DNA from: Nitrospina sp.
Lineage (GTDB): Bacteria; Nitrospinota; Nitrospinia; Nitrospinales; VA-1
Assembly (NCBI GenBank): GCA_018673915.1
Contig: JABHBK010000001.1
Coordinates: forward strand, 1-64,000
Direction: 5' to 3'
DNA length: 64,000 nt
A program made the translations under genes and the position numbers. The notes under the pieces are model-generated. The model was not told where the DNA came from, did no database searches, and saw only the letters and a program-made list of their open reading frames with translations. Each line of letters opens with the position of its first letter. Within the stretch, counting starts at the first letter, position 1. Of this stretch, positions 1 through 9,017 are shown in pieces.

Positions 1-401
1 CCCCCCCCCCAATCGTGCTACAAACTTCCTTATTGAAGTAATTTATCAAAAGTTAAAAGATCTCTGAAAAACCTAAGCAAGAGAACTGCATTTATAAGGT
101 TTGTTGGATCAACTTCGATTCTTGGTATGGATTTAAAATCCTTTATCGGAACTAATTGTTTCTTGTGGTGAAATAGTATTTTTAGGGAAAATGCTTAAAA
201 TTTCTTTTAATTTTCGATTGCAGGCGAGAATAATTTAGCATACTATCCCGAAACCAAATTTTAAGAAAAAATATTTAGTTTGTCTAATAGTGTGTCGAAT
301 GCTGATATGAGCTGAACACTAGTGAGAAAATTTTCCGGTGCGATTTTAGAAAAAAGATGGAAAGACCTTTTGCGCTTGGATGATTCCTAAGGAGAAATAT
401 T
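1..401. other. AT-rich stretch with no gene seen
   Basis: The window opens with a run of ten C residues and continues as AT-rich sequence with no convincing reading frame, RNA gene or repeat. The only functional element I can point to is the Shine-Dalgarno-like AAGGAG about 8 bases upstream of the ATG at 402. The C run may be natural or an assembly edge effect; the sequence alone cannot decide. Confidence 0.5.
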
Positions 402-1247
402 ATGAAAACAGCTTATTTAAGGATCAAAAATAATTTGCTCCTATTCGTAGTTTTAATAACCTTGCCAGCATGTGCAACCAGTAATTCTTATAGGGGTATA
501 GAACAACAGATAGTTGATGATAATTTTTCAGGAGAGTACGCCTATATGGCGATGATGGCATCGAACAGCTATCATAAGGATGAAGATAAGCGTAACTATT
601 TTCCAATTTATAAAATGGGCTGGCAACATTATTCGCTTGACGGAAAGCTGACCGATAAGCCTGAGAAACCTACCTTCGTAGATTCGTGGAATGGACTTGC
701 TTATGATATTTATAAGCGAAAGGGTACTAACAAAACTGTTTTTTCCTACAGGGGTACGGAAGGTTTCTGGGATTGGATTTTTTCGAATTTGGCAATTGGC
801 TATTCACCAGCCTACTCTGAAGCATTTAAAAAATTCAAGAAATACAAAGAATCTCACTCAAATGAAAGCATCTATGTGACCGGGCACTCTCTTGGCGGTG
901 GTATTGCTCTGGGGGTATCCGTAAGAAACGAAGGAGTTAAAGCGGTTGTGTTTGATCCTTCTCCAAGAATATTTAACGGCGTAGAAAATCATAATAAACA
1001 GGCCGAAAGGGTTGTGGTCTACCAGGAGAGAGAAATACTTGAATTTGTAAGAAAAGGGTGGACGACAATACCAAAAATTCTGGATCCTAAAATTGTTCAT
1101 AAAGCTACTTGTGAATTTGAGAAGGGGAAATCCTCCCACCGAGGCGACCTTTTGGCTGAGTGTATGCTCGAGATGGGAGAAAAAGTTAATTCAGATTTAA
1201 GGCCTGTATGGCAATATATCAAGGAACGAAAAGATTTGAGCCCGTAA
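402..1247 (+). CDS. lipase class 3-like alpha/beta hydrolase, predicted lipoprotein
   Basis: This is a 281-residue protein with a lipoprotein signal: a hydrophobic stretch at residues 11-20, then lipobox LPAC with Cys24 as the predicted lipidated residue. It should be membrane-anchored, facing the periplasm or outer membrane. The nucleophile elbow GHSLGG is at 161-166 (Ser163). Asp185 in FDPS and His246 in SSHRGD are plausible triad partners. The spacing resembles lipase_3/DUF2974-type hydrolases, so an esterase or lipase activity is inferred; the substrate is unknown. AAGGAG supports the ATG start. The gene stands alone, is AT-richer than most of the window, and is followed by its own terminator, which fits an accessory or acquired gene. 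Confidence 0.75.
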   Translation: MKTAYLRIKNNLLLFVVLITLPACATSNSYRGIEQQIVDDNFSGEYAYMAMMASNSYHKDEDKRNYFPIYKMGWQHYSLDGKLTDKPEKPTFVDSWNGLAYDIYKRKGTNKTVFSYRGTEGFWDWIFSNLAIGYSPAYSEAFKKFKKYKESHSNESIYVTGHSLGGGIALGVSVRNEGVKAVVFDPSPRIFNGVENHNKQAERVVVYQEREILEFVRKGWTTIPKILDPKIVHKATCEFEKGKSSHRGDLLAECMLEMGEKVNSDLRPVWQYIKERKDLSP

Positions 1248-1251
1248 CTTT

Positions 1252-1285
1252 CTTTGAGGTCAACCAGCGTTTCTCAAAGTTTTTT
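1252..1285 (+). terminator. rho-independent terminator after the lipase-like gene
   Basis: CTTTGAG (1252-1258) pairs perfectly with CTCAAAG (1273-1279) across a 14-base loop. Six T residues (1280-1285) follow. It starts five bases after the lipase stop codon. Confidence 0.75.
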
Positions 1286-1369
1286 ATGGGATCCTATGGA
1301 GCTGTGAAAAGGGAAAATAATATCGTTGCAGATTGTGGGAGTCAGAGCCGATTTTGACGGGGATGGGAA

Positions 1370-2440
1370 TTAGCAGACAGTTGCTAGTACTTTTAAAAAA
1401 TGCTGGAACTCTTCCTGGGTAATGTCGCCCATATTTGCGATACGAAAAATATTGTTGCTCAAGTTTCCTTGCCCTGCATAAATGACGAAGCCGTTAGCCT
1501 TCAGCTCACTATGAAGCTTTTCATAACTCATTCCCTTTGGCAGATACAGTCCGGTCAGACAATTACTTCGCCAGCCCTCAGGGATCAAAAACTCCAGACC
1601 CATATCTTTAAATCCGTTGCGTAAAAACGTTGCCGCAGCAGCATAGCGTTGTATCCGGCCCGCAACGGTTTCTTCGATCAGTTCCTCGAGCGCTACATTG
1701 AGTGCGTAATGGGCCGGAATCGCCGGAGTGAATAGCATCCCTCCTGCTTCCTGTGCTTTATGGTAGCCAGTCAGATTGAAGTAAAGTGTTCGTTCTGGAA
1801 TTTTGCGCAAGCGCGGCAATTCCTTTTTCTGAAACAGGACAAATGACACACCTGGAAAACCTTGAACGCATTTGTTGGCGGTGCCGACCGCAATATCAAT
1901 GGATTTGAAATCAACTTTATCACCAGCGATACTGCTGATGCAGTCCACCAAAAAAACTTTCCCATACCGCCGGGCTAGCTCTCCCACTTCTTTTAAAGGA
2001 TTGAGGAGACCAGTTGTTGTTTCATGGTGTACCAGAGCCACCACTTCTATGTCGGGGTTTTGCTGTAATTCCTTTTCAATATCTTCTATGCGGGGTGGCT
2101 CTCCCCAACCCAGCGTGAGAGTGCGGCGGTTGAGCTGGTAGACGTCGCAGATTTTTCCGATGCGTTCTCCATAGACACCATTCTCGATGACCAGCATGGA
2201 CCGGCCTGGACTCAAAGAGGAAGAGACAGCCATTTCCAATGCTGCTGTTCCTGAGCCAGAAACCAGCACCGATGTGTAATTTTCTTCTATATCAAAGGCC
2301 TGGAGTAATTGCGTGCGGATCGTTGCCATGAGATCCGAGAATTCCTTTTCTCGGTGGCAAAGATCGGGGAGCATCAATGCTTGCCGGACTCTATCAGTTA
2401 CATTGACCGGGCCGGGGTTGAGCAATACAGTTCGTGGCAT
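1370..2440 (-). CDS. class V aminotransferase, PhnW-like (2-aminoethylphosphonate:pyruvate type)
   Basis: This 356-residue PLP enzyme of fold type I has the small class V architecture. The N-terminal LLNPGPVNV, the SGSGTAALE phosphate-binding region (61-69), Asp166 in FLVDCISS and the PLP-Schiff-base Lys190 in GTANKC are visible. The ANKCxQGxPG context around the lysine is typical of PhnW, which converts 2-aminoethylphosphonate and pyruvate to phosphonoacetaldehyde and alanine. No phosphonatase (phnX/phnA) or phosphonate transporter lies nearby. Serine- or alanine-glyoxylate transaminase activity is therefore a real alternative, and I leave the symbol empty. The gene is divergent from the DUF4159 gene. 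Confidence 0.7.
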   Translation of the reverse strand: MPRTVLLNPGPVNVTDRVRQALMLPDLCHREKEFSDLMATIRTQLLQAFDIEENYTSVLVSGSGTAALEMAVSSSLSPGRSMLVIENGVYGERIGKICDVYQLNRRTLTLGWGEPPRIEDIEKELQQNPDIEVVALVHHETTTGLLNPLKEVGELARRYGKVFLVDCISSIAGDKVDFKSIDIAVGTANKCVQGFPGVSFVLFQKKELPRLRKIPERTLYFNLTGYHKAQEAGGMLFTPAIPAHYALNVALEELIEETVAGRIQRYAAAATFLRNGFKDMGLEFLIPEGWRSNCLTGLYLPKGMSYEKLHSELKANGFVIYAGQGNLSNNIFRIANMGDITQEEFQHFLKVLATVC

Positions 2441-2584
2441 AAATTTTTATTTGCTAAAGGTTGCAATGAAAATGCGATTCAAGTTTACCTTAGCGGGCCC
2501 TGACCTACAAAAAGAATTATTCTATAAATACAATAGGTTTTGATTCATTGCTATAAGACCCTCTCCTGTTTTAAACTCAAGGTG

Positions 2585-3349
2585 ATGCGAAAATTTTTGA
2601 CGATATTAGGCTTAATTCTTTTTATTGCCGCCTGGGGTAAGAATATATCCCCAGCGGTGGCGGGCTATTCCCACCTGACTCTTCCGCGGATCGTTTATCA
2701 GGGAGGAAATGACAACCCTCGACCTGAAGCTCTGCGAAGCATTCTTGCTCAGGTGACACGCAGAACATCGATTGAAGTGAACCGTGAACCGGTGGCGCTG
2801 AAACTTGCAGACCCTGAATTGTTCCGGCACCCTTTCATTTATATGGGAGGGGATGAAGGGTTTGACCCTTTCCCTGAAAAAGACCTGGCAATTTTACGGA
2901 ATTATTTGAGTTACGGAGGATTTCTTTTTATTGATGATAGTTCTGCAAAAGCCGATTCTGCATTTGATTCCTCAGTGCGTAAAATGATATCGACATTGTT
3001 TCCGCAAAATCCGCTCCAAAAAATTGCGCGCGATCATTCCATTTTTCGTTCGTTTTACCTGCTTAATACCGTATCGGGCCGATCTATCATCAAACCTTAT
3101 CTTGAGGGCATATCCATTAAGGGAAGAACCGTCTTAATGTATAGCTCCAATGATCAAAGCGGTGCCTGGGCACGGAATAAACTGGGGCACTGGAATTATG
3201 ACGTGATCGCGGGAGGGTATAGGCAAAGGCAGTTGGCCATTCGCCTGGGCGTTAATATCATCGTGTACGCACTGACCCTGGACTATAAAAAAGACATGGT
3301 GCATCTGCCTATTATTCTTGAACGTTTACGCAGGTACAATTCTAAATGA
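2585..3349 (+). CDS. DUF4159 domain protein with signal peptide
   Basis: I place the start at the ATG at 2585 because it begins a clean signal peptide (MRKFLTILGL..., likely cleavage near AVA-GYSH). The open frame extends upstream to a TTG at 2540. The mature protein of about 225 residues matches the DUF4159 pattern: an RIVYQGG entry strand, then a YMGGDEG...LRNYLSYGGFLFIDD segment resembling a GATase-like Rossmann fold. Function is unknown. In many bacteria DUF4159 genes sit at the end of MoxR/DUF58/VWA clusters. Here the gene overlaps the next VWA gene by ATGA, so the two are translationally coupled. MoxR and DUF58 genes are absent nearby. Confidence 0.75.
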   Translation: MRKFLTILGLILFIAAWGKNISPAVAGYSHLTLPRIVYQGGNDNPRPEALRSILAQVTRRTSIEVNREPVALKLADPELFRHPFIYMGGDEGFDPFPEKDLAILRNYLSYGGFLFIDDSSAKADSAFDSSVRKMISTLFPQNPLQKIARDHSIFRSFYLLNTVSGRSIIKPYLEGISIKGRTVLMYSSNDQSGAWARNKLGHWNYDVIAGGYRQRQLAIRLGVNIIVYALTLDYKKDMVHLPIILERLRRYNSK

Positions 3350-5649
3350 ACGGGTTGGCAAAACTGCTGGGAGTAAAAGAATTTAACCAGTGGCAAATTC
3401 ATTGGTTGCCTGACGACCCTGTGATGATTTTGTCGGTGCTTGGTCTTGTGATTCCCCTGGCACTTTGGTTTTTCTGGACCAGTCTGAATCGGGTGAGTTC
3501 CCGAATACGAAAACTCCTTCTCTTCTCCCTTCGATTGGGGACATTCGCTCTATTACTATTGATATTATTTAAGCCTGAGTTGGAATTCCGAAAAAGCCAA
3601 TCGCTCAAGAATTCCATAGCTGTGCTAATCGATAACAGTAAAAGCCTTTCCATAAAAACAAAAATAGTTGGTGATGAAACATCCAGAATTGATCTGATAA
3701 AAAACACTTTGGAAGCGAATGCTCCCTATCTCGAAAACCTGGGGAAAGTTTTTAACGTAGATTATTATTTTTTTTCAGATGAGATAAATAAAGTGGGGGC
3801 GGGTGCGGTGAAAAATGGTTACCGGCCTCACCGTCCCTATACCGACCTGACTTTGGTTTTTGACGAATTGGCCGCGCAATACCAGGGGAAATCGCTTCAA
3901 GGGGTGTTCTTGTTTTCGGATGGTGCAGATTTGACCGAAGAGTCCGGTGAGATTTCCTTGAATCTGGCCGAGCAGCTCAAGAAACTGGGAAGCCCGGTTC
4001 ATGCAATGCAGGCAGGGAGCAACGAAGGGTTTAAAGACTTGGCAATCGAAGCTGTCTCGGCATCGGACTTTGGGTTTGTGCAACAGCCTATCCGGATTTC
4101 TCTCACCGTGTTCTCCTCTTCGCTGGGCAATCGCAACATACCTCTGGTTTTGAAAGAGGGAGATCGTATCCTGGTATCAAAGATTGTTGAGGTGCGGGAA
4201 GATACAAAGCGGCTTGAAGTGGAGTTGGAATTCACGCCTACCAATGTGGGCAAAAAGATTTATACCCTAAGCCTGCCTAAGTTTGCAGGGGAATTCATTC
4301 ATACGAATAACGAAAGAGAAATTGATATCAATGTGGTGCGGGACAGGATTCGGGTTTTGCATCTTAACGGTCGCCCTTCTTGGGACTCCCGATATCTCCG
4401 GGAAGTTCTTGCTCACAACCCGAAGGTGGACCTGCTGTCATTTTTTATTCTCCGCAACCTGGGTGATGATGTGGAGGCACCGGTTTCCGAACTTAGTCTG
4501 ATCCCATTCCCCTCCAACCTTTTGTTTGATGATTATTTAAGTTCTTTTGATTTGGTTGTTTTCCAGAACTTTAAATACGATCCATTTATTGACAAAAAAT
4601 ATTTGGATAATATTCGAAAATATGTCCGCAACGGTGGAGCTTTTTTGATGATTGGGGGAGACATCTCATTCCAGGGCGGAGGCTATTCGCAGACTCCGAT
4701 TGAAGAAATTCTTCCGGTAAGTTTTCGCGACAACTCTAAACCTTTTCAGGACGATGCTTTTCAGCCAGTCTTGAATGAGGAGTTTTCTCGGCATCCCATT
4801 CTGCGTCTAGAGAAGGACCTGAAGCTCAATAAAAATGCATGGCAGTCACTTCCTCCGCTTCAGGGTATTAATATGGGGTTGCTCCCAGATAAGAATGCTC
4901 ATGTACTCGCCTGGTACGCCAACGGTAAAGAACTTCCCCTTCTGGTTACTGGAAGCTTTGGTAAGGGACGAACCGCTTTGTTGGCTACCGATTCGGTGTG
5001 GAACTGGAACTTTAGGAGTGTTGGCGGTGGAGGCAGTGGAAGATATTTTCAAAAGTTCTGGAATAATGTAATCGATTGGTTGATCGCTGAACCCGAAACA
5101 AGACGATTGCAGTTGGAGTCTGATAAAGAGCGATATCGAGAGGGCGAGCAGGCTCTGATAAAATTAAAATTGCTGCAAAAGAATTACCAGCCTGCAGTTG
5201 GTGTTGCGGCAAAACTGATCTTGAAACCTATCCTTGTAAAACCAGAAAAGAAAACGGTCTATGACTTGAAAACTGATGAGCAGGGCGAAGCGGTCTTTCC
5301 GTTTCTGCCCGATGGACAAGGATTTTATACCGCTCAGATACAAGCGGGATTAGAGGCGGAATCCCTGACAGAGGAAATTATGTTTTCCGTATTAAGAGAT
5401 ACCGCGGAATTTGAAAAGCCTTTGGTTAACGATACTCTGCTGAAAAAGATTTCCGAAATCACTGGCGGGGAGCACCATCTTCTTACTGGCGAGGATGACC
5501 TTAGCGTGTATAAGTTTCCCAATCCTGATGTGCAGGTTAAAAGTTACAGTCGGTCTTTTTCGCTTTGGGATAACTGGTGGGCCTATGGATTGGTGATGGG
5601 CCTTTTGGTAATGGACTGGTACCTGCGGCGGAAATCAGGCTTGAGTTAA
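3346..5649 (+). CDS. membrane VWA / glutamine-amidotransferase-like protein
   Basis: This is a 767-residue protein. Membrane segments lie near residues 25-45 and 57-76, with a third at the C-terminus (about 742-760), so the large middle part should face the periplasm. A von Willebrand A-type domain starts at about residue 90 with an intact MIDAS motif, Asp96-Asn-Ser-Lys-Ser100, and a later FLFSDGAD strand. A GATase-1-like domain follows (VLHLNGRPSWDSRYL, then VRNGGAFLMIGGDISF). I see no clear catalytic Cys-His-Glu triad, so amidotransferase activity is not implied. The family usually occurs beside BatA-like and DUF4159 proteins. ATGA overlap with the preceding gene argues for a two-protein unit of unknown role. 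Confidence 0.75.
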   Translation: MNGLAKLLGVKEFNQWQIHWLPDDPVMILSVLGLVIPLALWFFWTSLNRVSSRIRKLLLFSLRLGTFALLLLILFKPELEFRKSQSLKNSIAVLIDNSKSLSIKTKIVGDETSRIDLIKNTLEANAPYLENLGKVFNVDYYFFSDEINKVGAGAVKNGYRPHRPYTDLTLVFDELAAQYQGKSLQGVFLFSDGADLTEESGEISLNLAEQLKKLGSPVHAMQAGSNEGFKDLAIEAVSASDFGFVQQPIRISLTVFSSSLGNRNIPLVLKEGDRILVSKIVEVREDTKRLEVELEFTPTNVGKKIYTLSLPKFAGEFIHTNNEREIDINVVRDRIRVLHLNGRPSWDSRYLREVLAHNPKVDLLSFFILRNLGDDVEAPVSELSLIPFPSNLLFDDYLSSFDLVVFQNFKYDPFIDKKYLDNIRKYVRNGGAFLMIGGDISFQGGGYSQTPIEEILPVSFRDNSKPFQDDAFQPVLNEEFSRHPILRLEKDLKLNKNAWQSLPPLQGINMGLLPDKNAHVLAWYANGKELPLLVTGSFGKGRTALLATDSVWNWNFRSVGGGGSGRYFQKFWNNVIDWLIAEPETRRLQLESDKERYREGEQALIKLKLLQKNYQPAVGVAAKLILKPILVKPEKKTVYDLKTDEQGEAVFPFLPDGQGFYTAQIQAGLEAESLTEEIMFSVLRDTAEFEKPLVNDTLLKKISEITGGEHHLLTGEDDLSVYKFPNPDVQVKSYSRSFSLWDNWWAYGLVMGLLVMDWYLRRKSGLS

Positions 5650-5694
5650 CCGGCGAGTTGCCGGTGACAAATAGCAAAGACTACATTGCTCATA
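5650..5694 (+). repeat. 3'-end element copy F (after VWA gene)
   Basis: It starts at the base after the stop codon. The hairpin CCGGC-N5-GCCGG is followed by GTGACAAATAGCAAAGACTA, a diverged match to the TGGC..AGCAATA segment of the other copies. It is the least complete of the copies counted in the family. Confidence 0.5.
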
Positions 5695-5871
5695 AAGAGG
5701 ATTGAACACTCAAGCACCCATGATATTCTTCCTAATCATTTCCCAATAAAACTGTTATACAAGCGTGACGAAAACAGAATTGTGAAATACCTCTTTATCC
5801 TGTAATATCAACAGTGAGCTGGTTCTCTCGATACTTACCTTTTTGTAAAACCTGTTTTCAACATCCAAAAT

Positions 5872-7203
5872 ATGACCAAAACCGTAAAAAAAAGCGGAAT
5901 TAATGTTCGCCAATGGGTGCGCGATCGCATTGTGTTTCTGGCGGTAGCCATATTTGTAGTTGGGGCCGGGGCTTATATCAGTTCCGAGCAGATATTCGAT
6001 GCACACAGCATCTGGTTGCACCCGGTGCGCGAATTTGCTTTGTTGATTTCCTTGATCGGAGTGATCTCGCTGGGCTACGAGGTCTTCCTGAGAGAGTTGA
6101 CTTTCAACGAATATAAGGAAGCGCTGGAAGAAATAGTTAATCCCGATGCGGTTCGTCTGGGCATCCACGGTATCTATAAAAACCGCTCCGAGCTGGCTCA
6201 GGCCACCTCATTTGAAAGCTTGTTTGAAAATGTAAAAGAAGAAGTTTTTATCGGAGGCTCATCCTTGTTGTCGATCTCGACCGCCAGTCGCGAATTGATC
6301 AAGGATAAGGTGTTGAGCGGAATTAAAATCCGCTTATTGCTGATTGACCCCAACTCACCGGTGGTGGAGCTGATCACCAAGCAGGGTGGAGGCAAACATA
6401 CGTTTTTGAATGAAATCAAAACCTCTTTGCTTCTCTTGCAGAAACTCCACGATGAAATTCAGCAGGAAAGTTCTCCCGAAACTAAGGGCAAGTTGATCGT
6501 GCACAGTTATGACGAGATCCCTTCACATTCTTTTATCTCGATTGATCCGGGTCGTTCTTCCGGGGTGATCGTAGCAGACATTGGTCCTTACCTGGGCCGC
6601 AGTACCGCAAGGCCGAGCATGTTGGTGATCAACAAAAAGAAAGGCATGTTCGACTATTGGAAAGAGATGAATGAAATCATGTGGGAGGCCAGCAAGCTAG
6701 TGAATATGGATGCGGCCGATCCCATTGCCTCTCAGACCAAAACCCTGGTGTTGGCCAGTGGAACGGAGACCGAATTTTACGATACGGAAACGGAAAACTG
6801 GGAAAAGGCTTCCATTTGCCAGATGGGAAGCGGATGGCGCGGTATCAAAGGGAGCCAGTGGATATGGGTGCGCGAAACCGTTTCGGTGGCAGAAGCAAAA
6901 ACGGGGAGCCAGCATAAATTCCGTTTCAAGTTTGACCTTCCAATAAATAACGCCATTCGCCGGGCCGAAATTCTGCTTCGCTCAGACGACACCTGCCATA
7001 TCTCGGTGAACGCCGTTAGCCTCAGGCAGGAGTATGGCGGGGCGGAATACCCCGATCCATTTTTGATCGATATTGACCAATATGTGCAGGGCGGGGAAAA
7101 CACCATCAGCTTCGAATTGATGCACTACGCCCAGCCGGATTCCAAAGACCCTGGCGATAACCCAACGGGCCTCATCTATCGCCTCCATATCGAGTATTCC
7201 TGA
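5872..7203 (+). CDS. membrane-anchored PLD-like domain protein with C-terminal beta-rich domain
   Basis: This 443-residue protein is not in any family I can name with confidence. Two hydrophobic segments (about residues 20-40 and 51-70) form an N-terminal hairpin. Residues about 110-240 look like one half of a phospholipase-D-type fold as found in sensor or toxin-linked proteins: a VFIGGSSLLS strand, then GIKIRLLLIDPNSPVVELI, with no clear HKD motif. Residues about 310-443 are rich in beta-strand patterns with paired Trp and Tyr residues, suggesting a jelly-roll or galactose-binding-like domain. It has no operon partner and no evident Shine-Dalgarno sequence. The domain calls are inference from sequence patterns. 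Confidence 0.5.
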   Translation: MTKTVKKSGINVRQWVRDRIVFLAVAIFVVGAGAYISSEQIFDAHSIWLHPVREFALLISLIGVISLGYEVFLRELTFNEYKEALEEIVNPDAVRLGIHGIYKNRSELAQATSFESLFENVKEEVFIGGSSLLSISTASRELIKDKVLSGIKIRLLLIDPNSPVVELITKQGGGKHTFLNEIKTSLLLLQKLHDEIQQESSPETKGKLIVHSYDEIPSHSFISIDPGRSSGVIVADIGPYLGRSTARPSMLVINKKKGMFDYWKEMNEIMWEASKLVNMDAADPIASQTKTLVLASGTETEFYDTETENWEKASICQMGSGWRGIKGSQWIWVRETVSVAEAKTGSQHKFRFKFDLPINNAIRRAEILLRSDDTCHISVNAVSLRQEYGGAEYPDPFLIDIDQYVQGGENTISFELMHYAQPDSKDPGDNPTGLIYRLHIEYS

Positions 7204-7376
7204 AACGGCCCTCATTTGCTTGGGTGTCTGCAGGCAATGTGATCTTGGCATACAGGCTATTCCCTCCTAACTACAACACATCCTTTTTTTCTGAATTCCC
7301 TAACCTGTTTTGTTTAAAGGAGTTTTTCGGCTATTAATGGGCCGGAGAGTACTGGTATCCATCGGTAAATCAGTTA

Positions 7377-7404
7377 TTGACAGGGTAGGGCAGACTGCTA
7401 TAAT
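7377..7404 (+). promoter_or_regulatory. strong extended -10 sigma70 promoter for the nuo operon
   Basis: TTGACA (7377-7382) and TATAAT (7399-7404) are both perfect consensus, separated by 16 bases. TG at 7396-7397 gives an extended -10. Transcription should start near 7411, leaving a leader of about 140 bases before nuoA. The rest of the 7204-7553 gap holds no convincing gene; a 76-codon frame at 7310 overlaps the promoter and looks spurious. Confidence 0.8.
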
Positions 7405-7459
7405 CCGCTTGTTTCCCGGATCATTGGGAGGAGTGCTAACATATTATTGTTGCAAGGCT

Positions 7460-7503
7460 AAAGGGAATTGCTGGGTAGTGATTATGCAGGGTTATTTCCC
7501 TTT
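7460..7503 (+). promoter_or_regulatory. possible stem in the nuo leader
   Basis: AAAGGGAA (7460-7467) is the exact reverse complement of TTCCCTTT (7496-7503), giving an 8-bp stem with a 28-base loop about 50 bases upstream of nuoA. No clean U-tract follows directly, so it is not an evident attenuator. Confidence 0.25.
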
Positions 7504-7553
7504 GGCGGGTAGTACCTTTTTCATTTTTCTTGCTGGATAAGCAGAGCATATAA

Positions 7554-7907
7554 ATGACTGAATATTTCTACATTTCGTTATTCGGGGTGGTTGCTATTGT
7601 AGTGGTGGGTGCCTTGCTGGCATTGTCTACTGTACTGGGGCCGCGCAATCCAAGTCCTCAGAAATTGCTTCCTTATGAGTGTGGCATTATTCCGACCGAA
7701 GAGGCCAAAGGCCGCTATCCGGTACGGTTTGCGACCATTGCCATGCTTTTCATCATTTTCGATGTGGAAGTGGTATTCATGTACCCTTGGGCGGTAGCTC
7801 TGGGCGAACTTAAATTATTCGGATTAGTGGAAATGGTTGTATTCATCATCATTCTGGCAATTGCATACGTCTATATTTGGGGACGGGGAGGTTTGGAATG
7901 GGATTGA
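7554..7907 (+). CDS. nuoA: NADH-quinone oxidoreductase subunit A
   Basis: NuoA is a small membrane subunit of complex I next to the quinone channel. The 117-residue product has three hydrophobic segments (about 6-27, 60-82 and 88-108). It carries the family signature PYECGI after helix 1 and the acidic [12 protein letters not shown] segment in helix 2. Length matches the family. It opens the nuo operon behind a strong promoter, and its 3' end overlaps the chosen start of nuoB by 10 bases. The Shine-Dalgarno sequence is weak. Confidence 0.95.
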   Translation: MTEYFYISLFGVVAIVVVGALLALSTVLGPRNPSPQKLLPYECGIIPTEEAKGRYPVRFATIAMLFIIFDVEVVFMYPWAVALGELKLFGLVEMVVFIIILAIAYVYIWGRGGLEWD

Positions 7908-8482
7908 TCGAAGATACCGCCGAAACGATTGGCGATGAGCTCAATAACCTTAGATTGAATGTTCAAGATTCCATCGAAGCGATGGATTATGAGTACTCCG
8001 GGTCCTTATACGACACGGTTTTGACCACTAAGTTGGGTAAGGTCGTGGGTTGGGCGCAAAAAAATGCCCTGTGGCCTGCGACTTTTGGATTGGCCTGTTG
8101 TGCTATTGAGATGATGGCTATGGCTAATTCCCGTTGGGATGCTGCGCGTTTCGGGGCAGAGGTTTTTCGTGCTTCTCCACGTCAGGCAGACTTGATGATT
8201 GTGTCGGGGCGTGTCTCGCAAAAAATGGCTCCGATCCTGAAACAAATTTATGATCAAATGCCCGAACCGAAGTGGGTGATGTCTATGGGAGCTTGTGCTT
8301 CCTGCGGTGGGGTTTTCAATAATTATTCTATAGTCCAAGGGGTGGACCGCGTGGTGCCGGTGGATGTTTATGTTCCCGGATGTCCTCCTGGTCCTGAAGC
8401 TCTGCTTTATGGCGTGATCAAGCTTCAGGAAAAGATCATGGCAGAAGCGGGAACCGATAAAGCTAAAAAGAGGGTGGCATGA
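7898..8482 (+). CDS. nuoB: NADH-quinone oxidoreductase subunit B
   Basis: NuoB carries the terminal iron-sulfur cluster N2 that reduces quinone. I choose the ATG at 7898 because GGGGAGG lies just upstream; an upstream in-frame ATG at 7877 would overlap nuoA further and lacks a site. In the resulting 194-residue protein the N2 ligands are Cys67-Cys68 (LACCAIEMM), Cys133 (GACASCGG) and Cys162 (VPGCPPGP). An N-terminal stretch of about 35 residues before the conserved core is typical of NuoB. The stop overlaps the nuoC start by 4 bases (ATGA). Confidence 0.96.
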   Translation: MGLIEDTAETIGDELNNLRLNVQDSIEAMDYEYSGSLYDTVLTTKLGKVVGWAQKNALWPATFGLACCAIEMMAMANSRWDAARFGAEVFRASPRQADLMIVSGRVSQKMAPILKQIYDQMPEPKWVMSMGACASCGGVFNNYSIVQGVDRVVPVDVYVPGCPPGPEALLYGVIKLQEKIMAEAGTDKAKKRVA

Positions 8483-9009
8483 CGGGTGAGGAAATTGTCG
8501 AGAAAGTGAAGGCGGGCCTTCCCGATGCCTTACTGGATACCGCTTTGCCTCAGGGCGATGCGGTTATTTTTGTGGCCCCTGACTGTCTGCAAAAAGTAGC
8601 GACATTTTTAAAAGATGACCCATCTTTGAAATTCGATTACCTGTCTGATGTGTGTGGCGTGGATTACCTCCTTGAAGAACGGGAACCTCGATTTGAAGCT
8701 GTGTACCTGCTTTACTCGATCGACCATCGGCATTCCGTGCGTATTCGTGTTGGGATAGAAGAAGAGAACCCTTCTGTGCCGACCGTGTCGGAAATCTGGA
8801 AAGGGGCGTTATACCCTGAACAGGAACTGTTCGATATGTTTGGAATAAATGTTGAGGGGCATCCTAAAATGGAACGTCTGATTATGCCGAAAGAGTGGGT
8901 GGGCCACCCGCTTAGAAAAGACTATCCGTTGACCACAGAGACGGTTGCTTTTTCGCATAATCGCGATTTTAAAAGCGAACTGGTCAAATCGAAACCTCCA
9001 ACTCGTTAG
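8479..9009 (+). CDS. nuoC: NADH-quinone oxidoreductase subunit C
   Basis: This is the 30-kDa peripheral-arm subunit of complex I, 176 residues, separate from NuoD rather than fused as in enterobacteria. The family signature runs from [19 protein letters not shown] through [13 protein letters not shown] to the Arg-Lys-Asp-Tyr-Pro motif (HPLRKDYPL). It contributes to the interface between the membrane arm and the hydrophilic arm and binds no cofactor. Its start is coupled to nuoB by a 4-base overlap. Confidence 0.95.
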   Translation: MTGEEIVEKVKAGLPDALLDTALPQGDAVIFVAPDCLQKVATFLKDDPSLKFDYLSDVCGVDYLLEEREPRFEAVYLLYSIDHRHSVRIRVGIEEENPSVPTVSEIWKGALYPEQELFDMFGINVEGHPKMERLIMPKEWVGHPLRKDYPLTTETVAFSHNRDFKSELVKSKPPTR

Positions 9010-9017
9010 GATAACTT

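Noticed and set aside
7310-7540. 76-codon frame before nuoA
   Set aside because: It overlaps the strong promoter, has no ribosome site and no protein-like composition.
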